A DNA stretch of 64,000 nucleotides from an uncultured Fluviicola sp. (GTDB lineage: Bacteria > Bacteroidota > Bacteroidia > Flavobacteriales_D > Crocinitomicaceae). A program made the position numbers and the translations under genes. The stretch is from positions 1 to 64,000 of the forward strand of contig CAJVYC010000005.1 in assembly GCA_913009205.1 (NCBI GenBank), written 5' to 3'. The notes under the pieces were generated by a model. The model was given only the letters and a program-made list of their open reading frames with translations, did no database searches and was not told where the DNA came from. Every line of letters begins with the position of its first letter. Within the stretch, counting starts at the first letter, position 1. Positions 7,969 to 16,169 of this stretch are shown in pieces.

Positions 7969-8817
7969 TTAAATTTTTAAGTAGTTTTTAATTTTCGAAA
8001 ACAACTCTAGATCGATCAATTTTGATTCTAAAATATCTTCAATCTGATTATAATTGCCGCTGGCCAATCTCATTTTAACAATTGAATTAGCGACTTTATA
8101 CGATATATATGGATGGCTTTTCAATTCGTCAATAGAGCAGGAATTTATATCAATTAATCTAAGATCTTTCTTATTTAAAATGATGTTTTCACTAACCTCA
8201 TCGTATTTTTCACTATCGAATTTCCAAATCTCGAGCAATTGTTTAGTGTCACAATACCCTCCAAGTTCCTCTCTGTATTCAATAATTTTCTTGGCATAAA
8301 AATCGCCAATTCCAGGTATTGATTTCAGATTTTCAATATCCGCAGTATTGATATCAACTTTTATGAATTCCTTTTCAGGCAAAGGTTCAAATTGTTTCTT
8401 GGCTTCAAATTCAGGATAAAAGGTCGAATCTTTGATCAAATCAAACAAGTCTGATGAAATCACAAAAATCTTTTCCAGATCATTATTTGATTTAAGTCCT
8501 CGCTTTGAAAAATTTAAAACAACATCAACTTGTTTCTTTGAAAGTCCGAGTTTCAACCAATCTTCCTCTTGATACTCGTTGGGATCAAATGCTTGTTCAG
8601 GCGCTTTAAATTTAGATGCCCATACTTTCTTCTTAGACTTCTTCTTGTATTCACGCTTTGCGTCTATTTCCTCTTCAATCTTCTCAAGTTCTTCGAAACT
8701 GATTTGAATATTATTATCATCGCTGAAAGCGGTAATAATTCTTGGAGTGTACGAAATTAGAGCAGCAATACACAACAACAAAAGCAGGCCTCGCCTATTT
8801 CTCTTGGAGATTGGCAT
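7969..8817 (-). CDS. Membrane-anchored helix-hairpin-helix (ComEA-like) protein
   Basis: This 282-residue protein has a basic N-terminus and one hydrophobic segment (about 9-27), suggesting an inner-membrane anchor with the rest outside the cytoplasm. A charged linker rich in lysine and glutamate follows (about 42-68). Helix-hairpin-helix repeats then appear: DINTADIENLKSIPGIGDFY (about 153-172) is a clear ComEA-type motif, and DINSCSIDELKSHPYISYKV is a second, degenerate one. ComEA proteins bind DNA in the periplasm during natural transformation. This protein resembles the larger multi-HhH proteins of Bacteroidota whose role is not proven. Its end abuts apt and its start overlaps the symporter stop. 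Confidence 0.8.
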   Translation of the reverse strand: MPISKRNRRGLLLLLCIAALISYTPRIITAFSDDNNIQISFEELEKIEEEIDAKREYKKKSKKKVWASKFKAPEQAFDPNEYQEEDWLKLGLSKKQVDVVLNFSKRGLKSNNDLEKIFVISSDLFDLIKDSTFYPEFEAKKQFEPLPEKEFIKVDINTADIENLKSIPGIGDFYAKKIIEYREELGGYCDTKQLLEIWKFDSEKYDEVSENIILNKKDLRLIDINSCSIDELKSHPYISYKVANSIVKMRLASGNYNQIEDILESKLIDLELFSKIKNYLKI

Positions 8818-10733
8818 TATGCCTTTTTAATTGCATCCTTGTACCTTGATAACTCTTTGCTTACTTTGGGAGCTAATATTACCAATCCAATAATATTAGG
8901 GAATACCATCGCGAAAATCATTGCATCAGAAAAGTCAATCACAGCGCCTAAACTAATTGAAGCTCCCACTATAACGAAAAACAAGAAAATAACTTTATAA
9001 GTGGTATCTGCTATTTTAGTTTTTCCGAATAAGTATTTCCAAGCTTGAAGTCCATAATACGACCAAGACAACATTGTAGAGATGGCAAACAAAACTGCTG
9101 CGATCATAAGTACCCAATCAAAATAAGGAATTGTTGAATTGAAAGCCTGAGCAGTTAATTCAATCCCTTGTACATCTGAGTTTCCATATTCAATAAACCC
9201 TCCATCAATGTTCGTAATGATCAATACTAATGCCGTCATCGTACAAATAATTACTGTGTCAATAAACGGTTCTAATAAGGCAACAATACCCTCACTCGCC
9301 GAGTATTTTGTTCGAACAGCTGAATGCGCAATTGCAGAAGAACCTACCCCTGCTTCATTTGAGAACGCCGCTCTTTGGAAACCAACAATCAGTACCCCAA
9401 CTATACCTCCTAATGCGGCGCTTGAGTTAAATGCTCCGTCGTAGATCAAGCCGAAAGCTTCTGGTATTGATGAATAATGCATTCCAAGTATTACTAGCGC
9501 TGCTCCCACATATATTACGGCCATGAATGGGACAACCTTTTCTGTAACAGATCCAATTCTCTTAATCCCTCCAATGATAACAATACCTACGATAATGGCC
9601 ATCACAATACCAATAATAACACCGGCCGCTCCACTTTCGAATCCTAGTTTTCCTGAAATTTGAGCTGCGGCTTGATTTGCTTGGAACATATTTCCACCAC
9701 CGAAGGACCCCCCAATACACATTATCGCAAAAAAGATAGCTAGTACCTTTCCAAGCCCACCTAATCCTTTCTCTTTTAATCCTTTTGATAAATAATACAT
9801 TGGCCCTCCATGAACAGTTCCATCCTCGGTAACTTCACGGTATTTCACACCCAACGTACATTCAGTAAATTTGGTAGCCATGCCTAAGAAACCAGCCAAT
9901 ATCATCCAAAAAGTAGCACCTGGACCACCCAATGAGATTGCAACAGCAACACCAGCAATGTTCCCTAATCCAACGGTTGCAGAAAGAGCAGCTGTCAAAG
10001 CCTGAAAGTGAGAAACTTCACCTTCCGCACCTTCGACGGCAATAGTCTCGAACACATCTCCACCTGGAGTTGAATCGCCCTCTGCTACATCCGCAGTATG
10101 ATGATCAATATCATCATAATCGCCCTTAACGATTTTAACGGCAGTCCTAATCAAAGTAAAGTTGACGAACTTGAAGTATATAGTGAAAAATAATGCTCCT
10201 AATATTAATATGATTAGAACCAGTGGAACACTAACATACGTACCCGAAAAGGCAAGCTTAACAGTTCCAGCTTTCTTTGCAATCAATATCAATTCCCCAT
10301 TTTTATCTTTCGCTATACGCCCAAAATCACTTAGTAGCTTTACTTCCTCAACATCTTTCGAAGCATTAATTTTAAAATCCGAAAACTTAATGATTATGCT
10401 ATCTTTTCCTCCTTCAAATAATTCCTCAGGAATTTCGAATGACGAATTCTGATTTACAGAACCAGCCTTAATCGGAAAAAAGATAATTGACCCAACGAAA
10501 TCAGCGATTGGTTTAAATACTAAATCTATTTTCTCATCTAACCCAATTTTTTTGTTTAATACGATTGTATCACTAACAAGTCGCAAAGCACTTTTAATTG
10601 AATTAGCCTCATCCGCATCTAATTGATAATATTGATTCACCTTAATTGACTTGCCATTTGTGGTTTCTTCAACTTCTTGCGAAAAGTTTACAAATGTCGT
10701 CAACAAGACAACTAAACCTATAAAATGCTTCAT
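8817..10733 (-). CDS. Sodium:alanine symporter family (AGCS) transporter with a periplasmic insert
   Basis: The C-terminal 450 residues are a full AGCS/DAACS transporter: the core motif ALSATVGLGNIAGVAVAISL (about 249-268), GGPGATFWM, GGSFGGGNMFQANQ and AFSNEAGVGSSAIAHS. AGCS proteins co-transport alanine, glycine or related amino acids with Na+. At 638 residues it is longer than usual (about 450-550). It begins with a cleavable-looking signal peptide, and roughly 100 polar residues lie between the first helical segment (VFKPIADFVGSIIFFPI) and the next (VPLVLIILILGALFF), probably facing the periplasm. A -7 element lies just upstream. Substrate is unknown. Confidence 0.9.
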   Translation of the reverse strand: MKHFIGLVVLLTTFVNFSQEVEETTNGKSIKVNQYYQLDADEANSIKSALRLVSDTIVLNKKIGLDEKIDLVFKPIADFVGSIIFFPIKAGSVNQNSSFEIPEELFEGGKDSIIIKFSDFKINASKDVEEVKLLSDFGRIAKDKNGELILIAKKAGTVKLAFSGTYVSVPLVLIILILGALFFTIYFKFVNFTLIRTAVKIVKGDYDDIDHHTADVAEGDSTPGGDVFETIAVEGAEGEVSHFQALTAALSATVGLGNIAGVAVAISLGGPGATFWMILAGFLGMATKFTECTLGVKYREVTEDGTVHGGPMYYLSKGLKEKGLGGLGKVLAIFFAIMCIGGSFGGGNMFQANQAAAQISGKLGFESGAAGVIIGIVMAIIVGIVIIGGIKRIGSVTEKVVPFMAVIYVGAALVILGMHYSSIPEAFGLIYDGAFNSSAALGGIVGVLIVGFQRAAFSNEAGVGSSAIAHSAVRTKYSASEGIVALLEPFIDTVIICTMTALVLIITNIDGGFIEYGNSDVQGIELTAQAFNSTIPYFDWVLMIAAVLFAISTMLSWSYYGLQAWKYLFGKTKIADTTYKVIFLFFVIVGASISLGAVIDFSDAMIFAMVFPNIIGLVILAPKVSKELSRYKDAIKKA

Positions 10734-10767
10734 GATAATATTGTGATTAAATAATTTTGAACGGAAA

Positions 10768-10775
10768 CAAATATA
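10768..10775 (-). promoter_or_regulatory. Candidate -7 element upstream of the AGCS transporter
   Basis: The minus strand reads TATATTTG about 35 bases before the ATG, matching TAnnTTTG. No clear TTG was found at the matching -33 distance, so this is a partial match. Confidence 0.35.
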
Positions 10776-10840
10776 ACAATAAAAAACTTGAATTTTAGGT
10801 GATCTTGACGAGCGGTAATTAGTGCTCTAATTGAAATTGA

Positions 10841-11237
10841 TTAACCAATCTTCTTATCTGTGAATCGCTCCCTAGAATGAATATTTCTTAAGCCTTTCAC
10901 AATAATTGTATCAATTCCTGGGTTAATCCGATAATTTCCTTCGGCATCTTTCAAACCAATAATGCTAGCCCTATAATATATCTTGACTCTATCTCATTTA
11001 TTGATTTGTTCAGAAGCTTGAAATAATCAAAAAGACAGTGAATAATTTATCGTATTCAGACAGCTCAGCGACTTCACTATACCCGACTGTTGAGATAGTA
11101 ATTATTGTCATGTAGAAAGAATTGATAAAGCTCCATTCTTTAATGAACACATAACCAGACGTTCCGACTGCAATTTTTAATGAAATTAATCCTAGGAAAT
11201 AGGATAGTCTGGACAGAAGCTCAGACCGTAATAGCAT
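10841..11237 (-). pseudogene. Decayed TrkA-type potassium channel
   Basis: Reading leftward from ATG at 11237, 75 codons encode the pore half of a two-helix K+ channel: GTSGYVFIKEWSFINSFYMT, then the selectivity filter TVGYSE and FLIISSF, ending in a stop. The expected cytoplasmic TrkA-N domain is missing. In another frame, at about 10980-10900, the sequence encodes SIIGLKDAEGNYRINPGIDT followed by IIVKG, a characteristic TrkA-C segment of the same channel family. The channel has therefore lost its middle by deletion and its reading frame is broken. The pore fragment follows the PspC gene by three bases and could still be translated. Confidence 0.72.
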
Positions 11238-11240
11238 AAG

Positions 11241-11471
11241 TCATAATTCCCAGATCGTGTTTCTTTTTCTTCTTTGCAATTTAAAGTAATGCTTATGCTC
11301 TAATATCCAAGCCATAATCAAATAAATCAACAACGGTGATCCGAGCGCAATAAAGGACGAGTAAATAAATCCAAGCCTCACTTTGGAACTACTAATACCA
11401 AGCTTTCTAGCCCACCAAGCACAAACACCGAAGGATTTTAACTCGAAAAAAAAGATTGTTTTTTGAATCAT
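11241..11471 (-). CDS. PspC-domain small membrane protein
   Basis: This 76-residue protein contains a PspC-like pattern: FGVCAWWARKLGISSSKVRL followed by a hydrophobic stretch FIYSSFIALGSPLLIYLIMA. PspC proteins sense envelope stress through PspA in proteobacteria, but in Bacteroidota they occur as single-domain proteins of unknown role. It lies four bases after DUF2851 and just before the broken channel. No PspA or PspB gene is nearby. Confidence 0.75.
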   Translation of the reverse strand: MIQKTIFFFELKSFGVCAWWARKLGISSSKVRLGFIYSSFIALGSPLLIYLIMAWILEHKHYFKLQRRKRNTIWEL

Positions 11472-11475
11472 TTTA

Positions 11476-12654
11476 TTAATTCTTGAGGATCTTATTTCCT
11501 ACGGCGCAAGATAAGCATTTTTTATGACAGCAATAATAGCGATACAACCCCATTAAACCTTGAGAGTCATAGGCATTTTCAACAATAACTCCAGAAGCTT
11601 TCCATTTTTTCAAAACAGAATTGTTCTCAGGGGGAATGGACTCTAGAATTTCAATTGCCATATCCCGGTAATCTTCATTGCCACTAATCTCACTTCGATA
11701 CCAGAGAAAGGGCACAACTCCATTAATTAGAAGTCCATTTTTAAACCCTTTCGACAAGGCCTGAACTCCAACCCTCTCCATGTCGACGCTACTCTTGTCA
11801 AAAATCAGATTAAATGCCTCAATGATCTTTTCTGAAGAGCCAACATCGATTAGGTAATCAAGTTCTGATTCGCCCATGAGATGTGCAAATTGCTTTAACC
11901 GCACCGTTGGGAAGTTTTTGGGTCTCATTCCTTTAAAATGCCATTGGTTTGGCCCCTTACTATCAGGAGATTTACTCGTTAACATTCCACTTTCAGACAC
12001 CATTAACATATAACGTTGAGAAGGACTTAAATGCGCCAATTGAGAATGCGGGACGCATCGAATCAATTCGAGAAACGCAAGTTTATTCAAATTGGATCCA
12101 AAGGCTGCAGCGAAAAAAACATATAAAGGAGAATGCTTATTGTTCGAATACGATTGAATCAATTTTATTCTATCGTTCAGCTTTTCTACTAAGGACTTAC
12201 CAATCATTGATTGTAGAAAAACGAGGTCAATTGAGTCTAAATCGTTTTTACAAATTATTTGATTCGAATTCTCTATATAACTCCTGTGTTTATCCCAGTG
12301 CTCTAAATCAATTAGCTCCCTCATTTCAAGGACAGGTAGCTTTAAACCATTCTGATAGACGTCTTTGTCGTTTTGATAGACTACATGCAAAATAACGTTG
12401 TTATAGTTCTCATCATGATGGTGTTTGTGTACATACCAGTCTGAACTTTTGACATGGATTTCAATGTGTCCATAAAAGGTAATACCATTCATTCGAATGG
12501 ATCCATGTTTAAAGTCGGGCCCCTTTAGAAGTGTATTATGAAACCCAAAATTTAATATTTCGACATCTGTTCCATCAGTGAGTTTTAGCTGTGGTTTAAG
12601 AATGCGTTTGTTGTTCCAAACAAACTGAAGGTAGTCTTCGGTCATAGGGTGCAT
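11476..12654 (-). CDS. DUF2851 family protein
   Basis: The 392-residue soluble protein matches the DUF2851 family known from Bacteroidota. Visible features are EDYLQFVWNNKRILKPQLKL near the N-terminus, a histidine-rich GHIEIHVKSSDWYVHKHHHD segment (about 82-101) and a C-terminal cluster of four cysteines (CCHKKCLSCAVG). The HxE/HHHD pattern and the terminal cysteines could bind metal, which is inference. Function is unknown. ATG at 12654 or, three codons in, ATG at 12645 are both possible starts. Confidence 0.8.
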   Translation of the reverse strand: MHPMTEDYLQFVWNNKRILKPQLKLTDGTDVEILNFGFHNTLLKGPDFKHGSIRMNGITFYGHIEIHVKSSDWYVHKHHHDENYNNVILHVVYQNDKDVYQNGLKLPVLEMRELIDLEHWDKHRSYIENSNQIICKNDLDSIDLVFLQSMIGKSLVEKLNDRIKLIQSYSNNKHSPLYVFFAAAFGSNLNKLAFLELIRCVPHSQLAHLSPSQRYMLMVSESGMLTSKSPDSKGPNQWHFKGMRPKNFPTVRLKQFAHLMGESELDYLIDVGSSEKIIEAFNLIFDKSSVDMERVGVQALSKGFKNGLLINGVVPFLWYRSEISGNEDYRDMAIEILESIPPENNSVLKKWKASGVIVENAYDSQGLMGLYRYYCCHKKCLSCAVGNKILKN

Positions 12655-12719
12655 TGTGTAGGTTAATTCAATTGTTCCCTGTGTTTTACTAAACAGGGAT
12701 TGTCTCTTAATATAAGATA

Positions 12720-12757
12720 CAAAAAAAAGCGCTCCGGATAAACCAAAGCGCTTTTTA
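12720..12757 (-). terminator. Rho-independent terminator after the OmpA-family gene
   Basis: A perfect 10-bp stem AAAAAGCGCT/AGCGCTTTTT with a 13-base loop lies 18 bases after the OmpA-family stop codon, followed on the minus strand by a T run. Confidence 0.88.
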
Positions 12758-12774
12758 CAAGAATTATTTTCGAC

Positions 12775-14931
12775 CTAGTACCTTAAGTACTTTAAGTATT
12801 TCGCATCTGCTTCAGCAGCAGTCTCTAGATCAAAATCCATTTGAAGGACATCACCTTCCGTTCTTCTATTGAATTGATGAAGCAACTCAAATGTAGCTTT
12901 ATCCGATCTTTTATATTTATTAATATAAGCTTCAGTTAATTTGATTTCCTCATAGCCTGAGATAACCTTTTCACTTGGCTCATCAACATAATAAACACCG
13001 CCTTTTTTCCAAACAGTTCTTACGACGTTTTCCCCGTCTCCAACTGGAATTATTCTTCTAGGATCAACACCTTTTTCTTCAACTAAGAACTTGTAACATG
13101 CTCTTGCACGATTCTCGGAAAGAATCTGGTTACGTGGATTACTTCCACGTGAATCCGTGTGCGAGCTTAATTCCAATTTCATTCCTGGATACTCCTCTAA
13201 TAACTCTAAAACGTATAGCAATGAATCTTTAGAATTGATTGTTTCATCAACCAAAAGCTCCCATTTATTAAGTGCGTAACGTACTTCGGGCAATCGAATA
13301 GGCTTCTTCGGAATCATCACCATATCTACAACGAAATCCTGGTCATACCCAACACCTACTGTAGTAATGTCCTGACCATCAGGGACTGGATGATACTTCG
13401 TTTCATCGCCAGAAATGTTGATCTTATATGAAATTTCTTCATTTACATAACGAGTTCCAAATGTCGCATCTTCCGTTGGACGCTTATCCCAAAAAACAGA
13501 ACCTCTATCATCTGAATAACCCTCCCATTTAGACCCATCAGAACCTACAACACTAACCTTAACGTCCTCAAGAAGGATAGACTTATCAACTAACTCAGTA
13601 ACATTTACTTTCAATGAGAACAAGTTTGGAGGCATCACGTAGGAGAAGATGTCTGGATTCGTTTCTCCATTGACACTTTTTCTTTCTGAAGTAAAATAAC
13701 CCAAACGAGGAGTCACTTCAATTAAAGCGTAATCGTTGTTCGGACTATTAATTGGAGAACCTAAGTTTGTTGGGTTTTCCCATTTGTTTTCTTCACCAAC
13801 CTTCGCTGCTTTGAAAATATCAAGTCCTCCCATGCCTGCTCTTCCATCTGACGCGAAAATTAATTCACCATTCAAACCAAAAGAAGGAAATAATTCATTT
13901 CCTTTTGTATTGATCTCTGGCCCCATATTAATTGGTGCAGACCAAGTTTCAGCTTTCCTGTCGTACTCTGTATACCATAAATCTCTACCACCAAAACCAC
14001 CTGATCTATCAGACGCGAAAATCAAGTACTTACCATCTAACGTGCATGGATGACCAACAGATATAGTATCGTGTGATTTAAGCCCCAAGATTTTAGTTGG
14101 CTCGTTCCATTCTGTTTTTCCTTTTGCTTCAGACATCCAGATATCACAACCTAGATTTTGTTTCTTTATATTAGGACATCTAGTAAAGAACATTTTTTTG
14201 AAACGAGAATCAAATGCGATTGTTCCTTCGTTATCAATAGTGTTCACTCCATCTCCTTTAACTAAGTAGGGTGCAGTCCAATTTCCTTTCCTATCTAAAT
14301 CGGAAGCCCATAAATCCATAAATGACTCACCTGTTCTAGGATCAGAATCTTTACCTGTCACTCCATCTCTTGCTGAAGCCCAATACATTCTATTTCCTTT
14401 TCTATCTCCAAACATTGGAGCCATATCAAATTGATCCGTATTGATGGCAGTTTGGTTCTCGATTACGTGCTTCGTTTTTGTAGCAATAAATTCTTTGCTC
14501 TTCTTACATGACTCAATACCTACTTTGGCTAAATCACTATCAGGGACAATTGCTAAATAAAGTTCGTACTGTTCGATTGCCTTTTCGTACTCAGTCATCA
14601 TTCTTAACATTTCAGCATTCTTCAAGTAAACATCTGCTTCTTCACCTTCATAATCAAGCAATAATGCCTTGCTAAACCATTCGTTCGCTTCTCTAAATTG
14701 ATTCGTGAAACGATAGCAATCAGCAGTCTTATAGGCCATTTCACCTTTCAACTTTTTAGCTTGCTTCCCTTTTCGAGTAATCTTACCGTAAGCAACAGAA
14801 CAGTCCTTAATACCGTCATAATATTGCTCACTTGCAAATGTTAAGCGTGCTCTTGAAACGGCATTGTTTTGGGATTGACTCACTGTAGCAAGGCTAAGCA
14901 AGAAAATAGTTAAGGCAATTTTAATCTTCAT
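12775..14931 (-). CDS. PorE-like OmpA-family protein (TPR, PD40 propeller, OmpA C-terminal domain)
   Basis: The 718-residue exported protein starts with a signal peptide (KIALTIFLLSLATVSQS). Tetratricopeptide-type helices follow (about 25-150), then WD40-like PD40 propeller repeats (about 165-430, with DLWYTEYDRK and GLDIFKA blades), a carboxypeptidase-regulatory-like segment (about 445-540), and an OmpA/Pal peptidoglycan-binding domain (about 555-680). That last domain has LELSSHTDSRGSNPRNQILS and the RA residues that contact peptidoglycan. This four-domain order is that of PorE, a T9SS component of Porphyromonas gingivalis, though many Bacteroidota carry several paralogues. It is monocistronic with its own terminator. 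Confidence 0.87.
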   Translation of the reverse strand: MKIKIALTIFLLSLATVSQSQNNAVSRARLTFASEQYYDGIKDCSVAYGKITRKGKQAKKLKGEMAYKTADCYRFTNQFREANEWFSKALLLDYEGEEADVYLKNAEMLRMMTEYEKAIEQYELYLAIVPDSDLAKVGIESCKKSKEFIATKTKHVIENQTAINTDQFDMAPMFGDRKGNRMYWASARDGVTGKDSDPRTGESFMDLWASDLDRKGNWTAPYLVKGDGVNTIDNEGTIAFDSRFKKMFFTRCPNIKKQNLGCDIWMSEAKGKTEWNEPTKILGLKSHDTISVGHPCTLDGKYLIFASDRSGGFGGRDLWYTEYDRKAETWSAPINMGPEINTKGNELFPSFGLNGELIFASDGRAGMGGLDIFKAAKVGEENKWENPTNLGSPINSPNNDYALIEVTPRLGYFTSERKSVNGETNPDIFSYVMPPNLFSLKVNVTELVDKSILLEDVKVSVVGSDGSKWEGYSDDRGSVFWDKRPTEDATFGTRYVNEEISYKINISGDETKYHPVPDGQDITTVGVGYDQDFVVDMVMIPKKPIRLPEVRYALNKWELLVDETINSKDSLLYVLELLEEYPGMKLELSSHTDSRGSNPRNQILSENRARACYKFLVEEKGVDPRRIIPVGDGENVVRTVWKKGGVYYVDEPSEKVISGYEEIKLTEAYINKYKRSDKATFELLHQFNRRTEGDVLQMDFDLETAAEADAKYLKYLRY

Positions 14932-15073
14932 AAAATGTCTTTTTTCAGGTCTAAATTTGTTGCCAATTCGCTTGACAGATAGTTATAAGTGGTCATAAAA
15001 GTAACAAAAAAAGTAATTGAAAAGTTCTCGACTTTCATTAATTCACAATCATTTTAAATTTGAACGTTTCAAA

Positions 15074-16114
15074 TCAGTCCACATAGGTATATTTCTCCCA
15101 TTTATCTATCACTTTACCAAATCCTTCGGAGAGTTCAGAATTTAAGCGTAAATATTCGTCTTTAGACGGATGCTGAAAACCAAGCGTCTTAGCATGAAGC
15201 GCTTGACCTTGAAGTAGTTTAAAGCAATTCTCAATGAATTTTTTATATTTTGAGCTGGTCGTACCTTTCAAAATCGAATCTCCGCCATATTCTAAATCAT
15301 AAAACAATGGATGTCCAATGTATTTCATGTGAACTCGAATTTGATGCGTTCGTCCGGTTTCCAACTTACATTCAACCAAAGTGACATAACCATACCTCTT
15401 CAAAACCTTGTAATGAGTTACGGCATGCTTGCCATAATCTCCTTCGGGAAAAACGGTAAACATCTTTCTATTCTTCAATGATCGACCAATATGCCCAGTA
15501 ACGGTACCTTCATCTTCTTTAACGTCTCCCCAAACAAGGGCGTGGTATCTTCTTTCCGTAGTTCTATCAAAAAATTGCTTTGCAAGATGTGTTAAAGCCT
15601 GTTCGGTTTTAGCCACCACCAATAATCCAGTGGTATGCTTATCCAATCGATGCACGAGACCAGGTCGGCTGTAAAGGTTCTCCTCTTTATCAGGTAAGTT
15701 TTCAAAGTGATATATCAAACCATTGACTAAGGTACCAGTATAATTACCTAATCCAGGATGAACCAGCATATTCGGAGATTTGTTAACCACTAACAAATCG
15801 TCATCTTCATAAACGATATCAATGGGAATATCCTCAGGGATCAATTTATTTTCTCGCATTGGAAATGGCAACTCCATGGTCACTAAATCACTTGGCTTTA
15901 CTTTGTAGTTTGATTTAACGGCAATCTCATTTACAAATACATTGCCTTCTTTGCAGGCGTTCTGAATTCTATTTCGAGTCGTATTTGGCATTCTATCGAG
16001 TAGAAACTTATCCACTCTTAATAATTTAAGTTTTGGATCCGCCACAAACCTGAAATGCTCATAAAGCTCTTCGTTGTTTGTTTCTTCTAGTTCTGGATTT
16101 TTTTCTTCCGTCAT
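15074..16114 (-). CDS. rluD: RluA-family 23S rRNA pseudouridine synthase (RluD-like)
   Basis: The 346-residue cytosolic enzyme isomerises uridine to pseudouridine, by family probably in helix 69 of 23S rRNA. An S4 RNA-binding domain lies at about 30-95 (LRVDKFLLDRMPNTTRNRIQ). The catalytic domain contains the active-site aspartate in VHRLDKHTTGLLVVAKT and the ETGRTHQIRVHM motif. It is followed by normal C-terminal strands. Assignment to RluD rather than another RluA member rests on S4 presence and length. Confidence 0.9.
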   Translation of the reverse strand: MTEEKNPELEETNNEELYEHFRFVADPKLKLLRVDKFLLDRMPNTTRNRIQNACKEGNVFVNEIAVKSNYKVKPSDLVTMELPFPMRENKLIPEDIPIDIVYEDDDLLVVNKSPNMLVHPGLGNYTGTLVNGLIYHFENLPDKEENLYSRPGLVHRLDKHTTGLLVVAKTEQALTHLAKQFFDRTTERRYHALVWGDVKEDEGTVTGHIGRSLKNRKMFTVFPEGDYGKHAVTHYKVLKRYGYVTLVECKLETGRTHQIRVHMKYIGHPLFYDLEYGGDSILKGTTSSKYKKFIENCFKLLQGQALHAKTLGFQHPSKDEYLRLNSELSEGFGKVIDKWEKYTYVD

Positions 16115-16169
16115 AAATTGGGGTTCTACATTTAGGAATATTAGAACTTTAAAAGGTAAACAGCAAAGT

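Noticed and set aside
11949-12395. Plus-strand ORF of 148 codons opposite DUF2851
   Set aside because: It lies entirely inside a conserved gene on the other strand and has no family features.
12676-12699. Small hairpin TCCCTGT...ACAGGGA just upstream of the DUF2851 gene
   Set aside because: A 7-bp stem without a T run on either strand and with no known motif; too weak to call a terminator or riboswitch.
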